Assembly (NCBI RefSeq): GCF_937988725.1
Contig: NZ_CALKHS010000004.1
Span: forward strand, 124,001-188,000
Origin: an uncultured Castellaniella sp.
Lineage (GTDB): Bacteria > Pseudomonadota > Gammaproteobacteria > Burkholderiales > Burkholderiaceae_B
Length of the DNA: 64,000 nt
Direction of reading: 5' to 3'
Below, piece by piece: positions 26,940 through 34,814 of this stretch. Under the pieces are notes generated by a model that searched no databases, was not told the DNA's origin, and saw nothing but the letters and a program-made list of their open reading frames with translations. Every line of letters begins with the position of its first letter. Position 1 is the first letter of the stretch. Made by a program: the position numbers and the translations under genes.

Positions 26940-28049
26940 ATGAAATCCCGCGCCGCCGTCGCCTTCGAGGCCGGCAAACCCCTGCAGATCGTCGAGATCG
27001 ACGTCGAACCGCCCCGCAAGGGCGAAGTCCTGATCAAGATCACCCACACGGGCGTCTGCCACACCGATGCCTTCACCCTGAGCGGCGACGACCCCGAAGG
27101 CGTCTTCCCCGCCGTGCTGGGCCATGAAGGCGCCGGCGTGGTGGTGGAAGTGGGCGAGGGCGTCACCAGCGTGGTCCCCGGCGACCATGTCATCCCCCTG
27201 TACACCGCCGAATGCGGCGAATGCCTGTTCTGCAAGTCCGGCAAGACCAATCTGTGTGTGGCCGTGCGCGCCACCCAGGGCAAGGGCCTGATGCCCGACG
27301 GCACCACCCGGTTTTCCTACCAGGGCCAGCCGATCTATCACTACATGGGCTGCTCGACCTTCAGCGAATACACCGTGGTGGCGGAGGTCTCCCTGGCCAA
27401 GATCGACCCCAAGGCCAATCCCGAACAGGTCTGCCTGCTGGGCTGCGGCGTCACCACCGGCATCGGCGCCGTGCGCAACACCGCCAAGGTCCAGCCCGGC
27501 GACACCGTGGCGGTCTTTGGCCTGGGCGGCATCGGCCTGGCCGTGGTCCAGGGCGCCCGCCAGGCCGGGGCAGGGCGTATCATTGCGGTGGACACCAACC
27601 CCGACAAATTCGCCCTGGCGAAGGTTTTCGGCGCCACCGACTGCGTCAACCCCAAGGACCACACCGAACCCGTTCAACAAGTCATCGTCGGCATGACCGG
27701 CTGGGGCGTGGACCATAGTTTCGAATGCATCGGCAACGTCAACGTCATGCGCGCCGCCCTGGAGTCCGCTCACCGGGGCTGGGGCCAGTCCATCATCATC
27801 GGCGTGGCCGGCGCCGGGCAGGAAATTTCCACCCGACCGTTCCAGCTGGTCACCGGCCGGTCCTGGCGCGGCACCGCGTTCGGCGGCGTCAAGGGCCGTT
27901 CCCAGCTGCCCGGCATGGTGCAGGAAGCCATGCGCGGCGACATCGACCTGGAACCCTTCGTCACCCACACCATGGGGCTGGACGACATCAATACCGCCTT
28001 CGACCTGATGCACGAAGGCAAGTCGATCCGGTCGGTGGTGCATTACTGA
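26940..28049 (+). CDS. frmA: S-(hydroxymethyl)glutathione dehydrogenase (class III alcohol dehydrogenase)
   Basis: A 369-residue zinc-dependent class III ADH that oxidises S-hydroxymethylglutathione (formaldehyde plus glutathione) to S-formylglutathione with NAD. The catalytic zinc ligands are in GVCHTDAFTLSG and GHEGAGVV, and the structural zinc is held by AECGECLFCKSGKTNLC. The Rossmann site is VAVFGLGGIGLAVVQGA. The start is ATG 26940 with GGAG 8 bases before it. It is followed by the esterase that completes the pathway. Confidence 0.96.
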   Translation: MKSRAAVAFEAGKPLQIVEIDVEPPRKGEVLIKITHTGVCHTDAFTLSGDDPEGVFPAVLGHEGAGVVVEVGEGVTSVVPGDHVIPLYTAECGECLFCKSGKTNLCVAVRATQGKGLMPDGTTRFSYQGQPIYHYMGCSTFSEYTVVAEVSLAKIDPKANPEQVCLLGCGVTTGIGAVRNTAKVQPGDTVAVFGLGGIGLAVVQGARQAGAGRIIAVDTNPDKFALAKVFGATDCVNPKDHTEPVQQVIVGMTGWGVDHSFECIGNVNVMRAALESAHRGWGQSIIIGVAGAGQEISTRPFQLVTGRSWRGTAFGGVKGRSQLPGMVQEAMRGDIDLEPFVTHTMGLDDINTAFDLMHEGKSIRSVVHY

Positions 28050-28076
28050 TCTGCCCTGATCAACGCTTTTGCCTGG

Positions 28077-28105
28077 GGCCGGCGTTTGCCGGCCTTGGCT
28101 TTTTT
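28077..28105 (+). terminator. Intrinsic terminator between frmA and fghA
   Basis: GGCCGGC-GTTT-GCCGGCC followed by TTGGCTTTTTT is a textbook intrinsic terminator. It ends immediately before the ribosome binding site of fghA (TGAGGA), so it may act as a partial terminator or attenuator inside the operon. Confidence 0.75.
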
Positions 28106-28120
28106 GAGGAAAAAAACCTA

Positions 28121-28996
28121 GTGAATGAAGTTTCCCAACAATCTACTTTGACTTTGACGCGCGTAGAGCGCCACACCAGCTTCGGCGGCCGCCAAGAGGT
28201 CTGGCAACATGACTCCGAGGTGCTGAACTGCGCCATGCGCTTCGGCACCTACCTGCCCGCCGCCGCCGTGCGCGGCGAACCGTGCCCCGTGCTGTACTGG
28301 CTGTCGGGCCTGACCTGCACGGAACAGAACTTCATCACCAAGGCCGGCGCCCAGGCTTACGCCGCCCTGCACAATCTGATCCTGGTCGCCCCCGACACCA
28401 GCCCGCGCGGTGAAGGCGTGGCCGACGATACCGCCTACGACCTGGGGCAGGGCGCTGGTTTCTACCTGAACGCTACCCAGGCCCCGTGGTCTGCGCATTA
28501 CCGCATGCAGGATTACGTGGCCCAGGAACTGCCAGATCTGATCGAACAGCATTTCCCCGCTTCCGGCGCGCGTAGCATTTCCGGCCATTCCATGGGCGGC
28601 CATGGCGCTCTGGTCACGGCCCTGCGCAATCCTGGCCGTTATCGCAGCGTGTCCGCTTTTGCGCCCATCGTCGCGCCTTCCCAAGTTCCCTGGGGGCGGA
28701 AGGCGTTCACTGCCTATCTGGGGGATGATGCTGCCGCTTGGGCGCAGTGGGATGCGGCTGAACTGATCCGTTCGCTGTCAGCCGATGCCGAGCGCCTGCC
28801 CCTACTGGTGGACCAGGGCCTGGGGGATGAGTTCCTGGAAGAGCAATTGCGTCCTGAATTGCTGGAAGCCGCCTGCCGCGCTGCGGAATACCCGCTGACT
28901 CTGCGCAGGAATGAAGGGCATGATCACAGCTACTATTCCATCGCCAGTTTCATTGGCGATCACGTGGCGTTTCATGCGGCGGCGTTGAAGGGGTAG
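28121..28996 (+). CDS. fghA: S-formylglutathione hydrolase
   Basis: A 291-residue esterase-D-type alpha/beta hydrolase that releases formate and glutathione from S-formylglutathione. The oxyanion and core segment is VLYWLSGLTCTEQNF, the nucleophile elbow is SGHSMGGHGAL, and the catalytic His is in RRNEGHDHSYYSI. Length and motifs match FrmB/FghA. Translation probably starts at GTG 28121, preceded by AGGA. It lies 71 bp after frmA, with a terminator hairpin in the gap. Confidence 0.95.
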   Translation: MNEVSQQSTLTLTRVERHTSFGGRQEVWQHDSEVLNCAMRFGTYLPAAAVRGEPCPVLYWLSGLTCTEQNFITKAGAQAYAALHNLILVAPDTSPRGEGVADDTAYDLGQGAGFYLNATQAPWSAHYRMQDYVAQELPDLIEQHFPASGARSISGHSMGGHGALVTALRNPGRYRSVSAFAPIVAPSQVPWGRKAFTAYLGDDAAAWAQWDAAELIRSLSADAERLPLLVDQGLGDEFLEEQLRPELLEAACRAAEYPLTLRRNEGHDHSYYSIASFIGDHVAFHAAALKG

Positions 28997-29039
28997 TCAA
29001 CGGTTGTTGAGTACCTCGACGGTTCGGGGCACCCTCCGG

Positions 29040-29071
29040 GCCTCGCCCGTCGTATTGCAGCAGGGCGAGGC
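29040..29071. terminator. Bidirectional hairpin between convergent genes
   Basis: The 9-bp arms GCCTCGCCC and GGGCGAGGC enclose a 14-base loop, 11 bp from the stop of the minus-strand lyase gene and about 45 bp after fghA. There is no U-tract in either direction. It probably serves as a transcript-end structure for one or both genes. Confidence 0.4.
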
Positions 29072-29081
29072 TGCGCGTGTC

Positions 29082-29906
29082 TTAGTGCTTGTCTAGCAAC
29101 TGTGCGATATCCACATAGCTGACCGCATCTTCCCCAAAGGTGAACGTCCCCTGTTCCAGCATCTCGCGGCTGGCGCGCAGGAACGCGCCCAGCGCCGCCC
29201 GGCTGAGCGTGCTGCCCACGCTGATCCGTTTGACGCCGATGTCCGACAGATCGTGGGCCGAGAGATTGATTCCGGGCGCCCCCATCAGCACATTGACCGG
29301 CAGATCCACCGAACTGACGACCGCCGTGATGTCTTCCCGGGTCCGCAGCCCCGGCGCGTAGAGCACATCGGCCCCAGCCTCTTGATAGGCCTGCAGGCGG
29401 CGGATCGTGTCTTTCAGGTCCGTGCGCCCATGCAGATGGTTTTCCGCCCGGGCTGTCAGCGTGAAATGGTAGGGCAGGGATCGCACCGCTTCGACCGCTG
29501 CCCTGACCCGATCCACAGCTTCCGCCAGATCGTAGATCGGATCGTCGGCCCGCCCCGTGGCGTCCTCGATGGATGCGCCCACCGCTCCTGTCTGCGCCGT
29601 CAGGCGGTAGGTCTCCGCCACACCTTCCAGCGTATCCGCGTAGCCGGCTTCCATGTCCGCGCTGACAGGCAGATCGGTGGCTGCGGCCAGTTCCGCGACG
29701 TGCGCCAGCATCTTGTCCCGGTTGACCCGGTAGTCGGGTACCCCCAGGGTGTAGGCGTAGCCGGCGCTGGTGCTTGCCAGGGCTTGGAAGCCCATGCCCG
29801 CCAGCAGCCTAGCCGTGCCGATGTCCCAGGGGTTGGGGATGATGAAGGCGCGGTCGGTATGGTGGAGAGCGTGGAAGGTTTGGGCTTTTGGGAGGAGGGT
29901 GGGCAT
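29082..29906 (-). CDS. Isocitrate lyase/PEP mutase-family protein (oxaloacetate decarboxylase-like)
   Basis: A 274-residue TIM-barrel of the ICL/PEPM superfamily: IIPNPWDIGTARLLAGMGF at the N-terminus, SADMEAGYAD carrying Mg2+-binding acidic residues near 88, and GASIEDATG near 114. The isocitrate lyase KKCGH signature is absent, so it is not isocitrate lyase. Relatives include oxaloacetate decarboxylases, 2-methylisocitrate lyases and phosphonopyruvate hydrolases; the reaction here is not determined. It is monocistronic and convergent with fghA. Confidence 0.82.
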   Translation of the reverse strand: MPTLLPKAQTFHALHHTDRAFIIPNPWDIGTARLLAGMGFQALASTSAGYAYTLGVPDYRVNRDKMLAHVAELAAATDLPVSADMEAGYADTLEGVAETYRLTAQTGAVGASIEDATGRADDPIYDLAEAVDRVRAAVEAVRSLPYHFTLTARAENHLHGRTDLKDTIRRLQAYQEAGADVLYAPGLRTREDITAVVSSVDLPVNVLMGAPGINLSAHDLSDIGVKRISVGSTLSRAALGAFLRASREMLEQGTFTFGEDAVSYVDIAQLLDKH

Positions 29907-30064
29907 GGTTGGATTGGGCGGGGGGTGGTGGCTTTATTATTGTTCAATACGCGGAGGGTGTCAGCTATCGACTCTGAGAGGACTGATCCTGTTTATGCGC
30001 GGTAGCCAGCGGCTCGATGCGACGGTCGACCCGACGAGATGGTCAAAATAGTTCGCCGTCGCGC

Positions 30065-30208
30065 TCAGAGCCCGAAAATCGTTGCGTAGCGCTCGGACTT
30101 GAAGCCGACTTCAATGCCGTGCTCGACAGCCAAGTGTAATAGCTCAGCGGAACCTGCACGGGCCATTTCGTACAGATTATGCAGCACATTGCCAAGGTTA
30201 TCCATCAT
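30065..30208 (-). CDS. Small hypothetical protein, 47 residues
   Basis: A short open frame starting MMDNLGNVLHNLYEMARAG and ending KSERYATIFGL. The composition is balanced and partly amphipathic-helical, with a Glu/His-rich middle, and codon use does not look random. I do not recognise it. It lies 21 bp downstream of the LprI-like gene on the same strand, at the edge of the AT-rich island. It could be a small accessory gene or the tail of a broken larger gene. There is no clear ribosome binding site. Confidence 0.35.
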   Translation of the reverse strand: MMDNLGNVLHNLYEMARAGSAELLHLAVEHGIEVGFKSERYATIFGL

Positions 30209-30229
30209 GCTAAGTGCTTGACATGAAGG

Positions 30230-31123
30230 TTACTGTGCACCCTCTGATCGGAGTTGTCTGATCCGCTCATTGTAGCTGGCAACTAGGCAACTCTGATCAA
30301 GGCACACATTCCTTGTCTTGTTGCGCCAATTTACTTGTGAGGCACTGATTATTTTTTCATTTGGGCCAAATTTATTTTTGAGTTGCTTAAATAATCGAAC
30401 CATCTCGACATCCAGCCTCGCGAGTTCCGCATTTGAACAAATTTCTTTCTCGTACCATTTATCTGCTTTTCTGCAATCGAAGCTTGGCGAGATAACGTGC
30501 TCTACAGCGTAGGGTGTTATATCCAGCCCAGATTGCTTTAGTAGGTCTAGCCCCTTCTTTGTAGTGTGTAGCACTCCGTCTTGCTCCTGCGCCCATCCGT
30601 AACGAAGAAGCACGTCGTTGATGTAGGTAGTTCTTGTCTCAGGATCTGGGATTGTTTTGGCCCATCGATCATTGAAGGAGCTGCTCTGGACGAGATAATT
30701 TTGTCGAAGAGCGGCCAAGTCTTGTAGCATTTCGACCGCCCTTGGATGTGCGCTGCGAAAGTACCAGAACTGCCATTGCCCTAGAGACCGTTTGGTGTCC
30801 TCTAGTTTCGCTTCTAGAGTCTTTGCGACTTGTTTCTGTTGCTCGTGCCCAATGATCTCTTGTTTGAAAAAGTCAAGAGAAATAGGAGTGCCATTGTTGA
30901 TCGTGATTTGCATAGATGCATCGCTATTTGTGGGAAGTGCGTTAATCGTGCCTCCCGCAATAGCAATTCCACCGGGCGCGACAGCAGTCCTGGGAGGTGC
31001 GATTTGAGAGTCACTCTTTTTGTAAAGGCTAGCAAACGCTGGCCAGAGTGCAATTACCGCAGCTGTTGCTCCAATAGTTGCTACGAAGAGGGACGCATTC
31101 TTCTTTTGAGATGATGTGAACAT
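30230..31123 (-). CDS. Membrane-anchored protein with C-terminal LprI-like domain
   Basis: A 297-residue protein of unknown role. An N-terminal membrane anchor (about 12-33) is followed by a Pro/Gly/Ala linker, a charged helical middle region (about 85-160) and a C-terminal domain. In that domain, PSFDCRKADKWYEKEICSNAELARLD resembles the LprI/DUF1311 lysozyme-inhibitor fold with paired cysteines; two more cysteines follow at the end. The domain would face the periplasm. Base composition is clearly more AT-rich than neighbouring core genes, which points to transfer. The link to lysozyme inhibition is family-based only. Confidence 0.6.
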   Translation of the reverse strand: MFTSSQKKNASLFVATIGATAAVIALWPAFASLYKKSDSQIAPPRTAVAPGGIAIAGGTINALPTNSDASMQITINNGTPISLDFFKQEIIGHEQQKQVAKTLEAKLEDTKRSLGQWQFWYFRSAHPRAVEMLQDLAALRQNYLVQSSSFNDRWAKTIPDPETRTTYINDVLLRYGWAQEQDGVLHTTKKGLDLLKQSGLDITPYAVEHVISPSFDCRKADKWYEKEICSNAELARLDVEMVRLFKQLKNKFGPNEKIISASQVNWRNKTRNVCLDQSCLVASYNERIRQLRSEGAQ

Positions 31124-31263
31124 CCTTTATCCTAGGGCGGTGAATATCTTCTTGGTGAATTAGCTACAAATTGACCTGTAGCCTATCATATTTGTTACAA
31201 AGTTGTAGTCTACACCCGACTGGCCGCTTTACGGCATTTGTCAAAAGGTAGGCCAGGGTCAAA

Positions 31264-31991
31264 AGCGTACGGTCACCGGAGCAGATCGCTGGATAGCTGA
31301 AGTGCGCCTATCCTGGTAATAGGGAACATCAGGTGTCGTACGAAACCATCTATCGCACGCTTTTTATCCAGGCACGCGGCGCACTGAAGAAGCAGCCGCT
31401 GGCGTATTTGCAACGTACGCGGACCATGCGCCGCTCCCGTCACCATACGCAAAAGACAGACATCCATGGTCAGATTGTCGATGCGGTTTCGATTAGCGAA
31501 CGTCTCTCTTCAACGGAAGATCGCGCGGCCCCGCGACACGGGAAAGGAGGCTTGCTATTTGGCAGCAGAACAGTCAGAGTGCGACTCTGGTGGAGCGTCA
31601 GACTCGCTATGTCATGCTGGTGAAGGTGGCAGGCAAGGATATCGAAACGGTGGTCAATGGGTTGATCAAGCATGCTCGACAACTGCCACGGGAGCTCTAT
31701 AAGTCGCTCACTTGGGATCGAGGCAAGGAGATGGCCGACCATAAGCGATTCACCCTGGCGACAGATATCAAGGTGTTTTTCTGCGACCCTCAGAATCCCT
31801 GGCAACGTGGGACGAACGAGAACACCAACGGCCTTATACGGCAATATTTGCCAAAAGGAATTGACCTGTCTGACTACTCGCAAGCTAAGCTCAACGCCAT
31901 CGTGAGACGATTGAATGAGCGTCCCAGGAAAACCTTAAACTACGAAACACCGGCACAACGATTTGACCAGACCGTTGCATCCACCGGTTGA
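31264..31991 (+). pseudogene. IS30-family transposase, truncated and frameshifted
   Basis: The remnant reads SPEQIAG, then a TAG stop where the family has Trp, then LKCAYPGN and VSYETIYRTLFIQARGALKK. After about position 31567 a missing A shifts the frame into VERQTRYVMLVKVAGKD...TWDRGKEMADH...NENTNGLIRQYLPKG and NERPRKTLNYETPAQRF. This is the catalytic DDE part of an IS30-type transposase. The N-terminal HTH portion is absent. The first catalytic region (normally GHWEGDLLFG) is degraded to RHGKGGLLFG, losing the Asp. It cannot be active. No terminal inverted repeats were recognised. Confidence 0.88.
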
Positions 31992-32093
31992 ATCCGCAAC
32001 CCATTACAGACGGTTGAGTAACGTCAGAATTAAGTCTCGTCGTGAAGCGACTTGAGTGGGTTGTTAGCACTCATGGAACCTGCCGGCTATCAG

Positions 32094-33323
32094 CTACTCG
32101 TTGCGTTCGCTGACCGGTGTAGTGTCTTGTGTGAGAAGTTCAGTTGGCTCAACACCAAAGATCTCTGTGTAGGTGGTTTCGAACTCTGATGTTTTCCGAA
32201 ACTCTTTAAAGATAGGCCAGTCGATGTAATCATGCCGCTTGATTAATCCACTTGGACCAATATTTCGCATGATGGTGGCTGCCTTCTTGAATTGGTCTTT
32301 GAGCACCGTAACACAGAGATCAAAATCATCACTGCAGGCGGACCAATCAACTTTACTCAAGGTGCTTAAGCATTGTTCTTGCTTGTTCATGAACTTGTAT
32401 GACTGTGCAAGATTAACGAGAAGGATTCTTTTGTTGGCTTCCGATGCATGGCGAGGGAGCTTTGTCGCAAATTTCAAGAGTCTATTTGCTAGGTCGTATT
32501 TTTCTAAAACGATTAGCTCAAATGTAACGGTAATCAGCGCCCTGTCTGCAATCTCTAATTCATCGGGTCGCAGTTTTCTCCAAAGAACTTGACTTAGTTT
32601 AACGCCTATTTCGTATAGACATTTATACGATTCAGTCAGATATTTGCGCTTCGCATCAAGGGTGACTCCGATGGTGACATCGGCCGTGTCCACATTATTT
32701 TCTGCGCAAACCTTAAGGTATTGTGACGAGGCTTTCCCTTGGCAGTGAACGAAGAGATTCCTACGTTCAGTAAGTTCGATAAAGATTGGCCAACTGTCAA
32801 GCCCTTCTCTGAGCTTGATGTCGAAGACTTTCTCGAGCCAGTCGAATTGTTCCGTGTGGCTTTTTCGAAGTAGTGCCTCAACTTCGCTGTCCACAACGTA
32901 TTTTCTCGCGGTCTCCACGTCTTTAAAAGCGACAAGCTCCTTATAAGTGAGTTGCTTCCCGCTAGAATTTAGGACTTCCGGCTTACATTCGAATAGAGCG
33001 TGTACTAGGTTCCCGATGAACGCATCGTAGGTGCTGACGAATGAAACTAAAAACGTACGTGGTAAAAGTGTCTTTGCAGTTCGATACTGTTCTTTCTTAC
33101 GATCTGCAAGGCGAACCTTTCGTAGATGCTCTGGAGGAATTTTGAATCGTCGCCGTGTGCCCTCAACCGCGACTTCTTCCCCATGCTCTTCCAGTGCCTT
33201 CGAGTATTCTTCGCTGAATTTCTTTCCCAAGGTTTCGGTAACGAGCAGTAGGGGGCCGACCATCCCTTGCAGTGCGTCGAGATCGGTGATGTAAGCTTCC
33301 GTTGCTTCTTGGATTGTGTTCAA
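32094..33323 (-). CDS. Probable HEPN-domain protein, possible defence or stress function
   Basis: A 409-residue, largely helical protein without membrane segments or signal. Residues about 88-200 look like a HEPN domain: LVSFVSTYDAFIGNLVHALFE, then TERRNLFVHCQGKAS, in which R188 and H193 form the R-x4-H motif of HEPN ribonucleases. The C-terminal half (about 235-360) resembles repeated helical pairs. HEPN proteins of this kind occur in toxin-antitoxin, abortive-infection and RNA-cleaving systems. No antitoxin or partner is evident. The gene is AT-rich, in an island beside a dead IS30 copy. Family assignment is from motif only. Confidence 0.5.
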   Translation of the reverse strand: MNTIQEATEAYITDLDALQGMVGPLLLVTETLGKKFSEEYSKALEEHGEEVAVEGTRRRFKIPPEHLRKVRLADRKKEQYRTAKTLLPRTFLVSFVSTYDAFIGNLVHALFECKPEVLNSSGKQLTYKELVAFKDVETARKYVVDSEVEALLRKSHTEQFDWLEKVFDIKLREGLDSWPIFIELTERRNLFVHCQGKASSQYLKVCAENNVDTADVTIGVTLDAKRKYLTESYKCLYEIGVKLSQVLWRKLRPDELEIADRALITVTFELIVLEKYDLANRLLKFATKLPRHASEANKRILLVNLAQSYKFMNKQEQCLSTLSKVDWSACSDDFDLCVTVLKDQFKKAATIMRNIGPSGLIKRHDYIDWPIFKEFRKTSEFETTYTEIFGVEPTELLTQDTTPVSERNE

Positions 33324-33470
33324 GTGTCCTCCCTGATCTTCAACATAAATAAGCGAAAATCTCTGTTCATGATGGGTTTATGTAAACCGACCGAAAGTTG
33401 TTCTTTTCAATGAACGAGATCTGGTTATATTCGGTTAAGAAAGCCTAAAAGTTCCTGGATCATCTTCAAA

Positions 33471-33528
33471 GGGGGCCACGTTTTTGTTCGCACCCCCAGT
33501 GGGTCAGTTTTCAACCAGCGTTGATAAC
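33471..33528. mobile_element. Possible remnant of an insertion-sequence end (IS21-like)
   Basis: Read on the minus strand, the sequence runs GTTATCAACGCTGGTTG then AAAACTGACCCACTGGGGGTG. The GGTTGAAAACTGACCCAC part resembles the terminal sequences of IS21-family elements. No transposase gene of that family accompanies it. It marks the edge where the AT-rich island meets core sequence. The match is from memory and not verified. Confidence 0.3.
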
Positions 33529-33547
33529 TAACAACCTCAGGGAATCG

Positions 33548-33970
33548 TCATCCCTCAAGCAGCACCTCCGGGTTCCAAGCCACCTCCCAAAGATGCCCAT
33601 CTGGATCCTGAAAGTACCCCGCATACCCGCCCCAGAACGTATCCTGCGCCGGCTTCACAATCACAGCCCCAGCCGCTTTCGCCTGAGCCATAACCTCATC
33701 CACCCCAGCACGAGACGAAACATTATGCGCAAGACTGATCTCCGTGGCGCAGGGCGCCCCCAGCGGCAAGCCGGAATCCTTGGCCAAACTCTTGCGAGGC
33801 CAAACAGCCAGCCTCAACCCTGGCTGCAAGTCGAAGAAGGCAACAGCACCATTTTCGAATTGTTCGCCAACGATGCCATCAGTGGATAACCCCAATCCGT
33901 CCCGGTAGAACCGGAGCGACCGCTCCAGATCATCCACCCCTAGCGTGATCAGACTGATACGTGGTTTCAT
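33548..33970 (-). CDS. VOC-family (glyoxalase/dioxygenase fold) protein
   Basis: A 140-residue single-domain protein with paired beta-alpha-beta-beta-beta modules. It starts ISLITLGVDDLERSLRFYRDGLG and ends GYFQDPDGHLWEVAWNP, the common C-terminal signature with a metal-ligand Glu. It could be a glyoxalase-, dioxygenase- or resistance-type enzyme; the substrate cannot be told. The gene starts 2 bp after ampD, so it is likely co-transcribed as the last gene of the ypjD-ampD run. Confidence 0.85.
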   Translation of the reverse strand: MKPRISLITLGVDDLERSLRFYRDGLGLSTDGIVGEQFENGAVAFFDLQPGLRLAVWPRKSLAKDSGLPLGAPCATEISLAHNVSSRAGVDEVMAQAKAAGAVIVKPAQDTFWGGYAGYFQDPDGHLWEVAWNPEVLLEG

Positions 33971-33972
33971 GG

Positions 33973-34569
33973 CTACCTCGTATGGTGTTCGAACCTTTTC
34001 CAGTCAAACGATGGCCCCGGATCGGTCTTTCGGCCCGGCGCAATATGCTCGTGCCCCTGCACCGCCCGGATCGGATGCCGCGCCCGAATCGCCGCCGCCA
34101 GATCAGACAGCCGCTCGTACTGCGCATCCGTATACGCCAGCGTATCCGTGCCTTCCAATTCAATCCCGATCGAAAAATCGTTGCAGCGTTCGCGCCCTTC
34201 AAACGAAGATACGCCCGCGTGCCAGGCCCGCAAAACCGTCGGCACGAACTGCACGATCACGCCATCCCGGCGGATCAGGAAATGGGCGGACACCCGCATG
34301 TCCCGGATATTCTCGAACCAGGGGTCCGCGCCGATGTCCAGGCGGTTCTGGAAGAATTCGATGATGGCATCGCCCTGGAACACGCCAGGCGGCAGGCTGA
34401 TGTTGTGGATCACCAGCAGGTAGGGATCCTCGCCGCCGGGCCGCAGGTCGTGGTTGGGAGAAGGGCGACGCAACACGCCGGGCCCCATCAGAGGCAGCCA
34501 GCCGTCCGGCTGGACCTTCAAGGCAGCGGCGGCGCCCGTCGCAGGGTCGGCGGACGGGCCCGCAATCAC
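33973..34569 (-). CDS. ampD: 1,6-anhydro-N-acetylmuramyl-L-alanine amidase AmpD
   Basis: A 198-residue cytoplasmic zinc amidase that trims the peptide from anhydro-muropeptides during cell-wall recycling and so affects AmpR/beta-lactamase signalling where present. Zinc ligands are the His in LLVIHNISLPPG and the His/Asp of GHEHIAPGRKTDPG; DFSIGIELEGTD is also typical. The start is GTG 34569, overlapping the stop of the PP0621-like gene (GTGA). A longer open frame upstream is only a shadow of that gene. Confidence 0.92.
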   Translation of the reverse strand: MIAGPSADPATGAAAALKVQPDGWLPLMGPGVLRRPSPNHDLRPGGEDPYLLVIHNISLPPGVFQGDAIIEFFQNRLDIGADPWFENIRDMRVSAHFLIRRDGVIVQFVPTVLRAWHAGVSSFEGRERCNDFSIGIELEGTDTLAYTDAQYERLSDLAAAIRARHPIRAVQGHEHIAPGRKTDPGPSFDWKRFEHHTR

Positions 34570-34814
34570 TTCCGCAACCCCAGCCGCGCATGTTCCGCGC
34601 TGCACCAGGTCTTGCCCTGGCTCATGTAGGCCTCGGACCGGGGCAGGAAGATGTGGCAGTGGGCGCAGCGCACCATGGATTCGGCGGCGTCGCGGGACTC
34701 GGCGTCCTGGCGGCGGGCGGCGGCTTGCCGGGCGTTGGCCTTCTGGTGGCTGAGGACGCGTGAAACGAACAGGACGGCCAGGATGATGACCGCCCACAGC
34801 AGGAGCTTACCCAA
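34566..34814 (-). CDS. PP0621-like small membrane-anchored zinc-ribbon protein
   Basis: An 82-residue protein with one N-terminal membrane helix (about 3-20), a charged Arg/Ala-rich stretch and a C-terminal CAHCHIFLPRSEAYMSQGKTW plus a downstream Cys-His, suggesting a small zinc-binding module facing the cytoplasm. It matches the PP0621 family, which is conserved next to ampD and ypjD in beta- and gammaproteobacteria; its function is unknown. It overlaps ypjD by 8 bp and ampD by 4 bp. Confidence 0.8.
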   Translation of the reverse strand: MGKLLLWAVIILAVLFVSRVLSHQKANARQAAARRQDAESRDAAESMVRCAHCHIFLPRSEAYMSQGKTWCSAEHARLGLRK

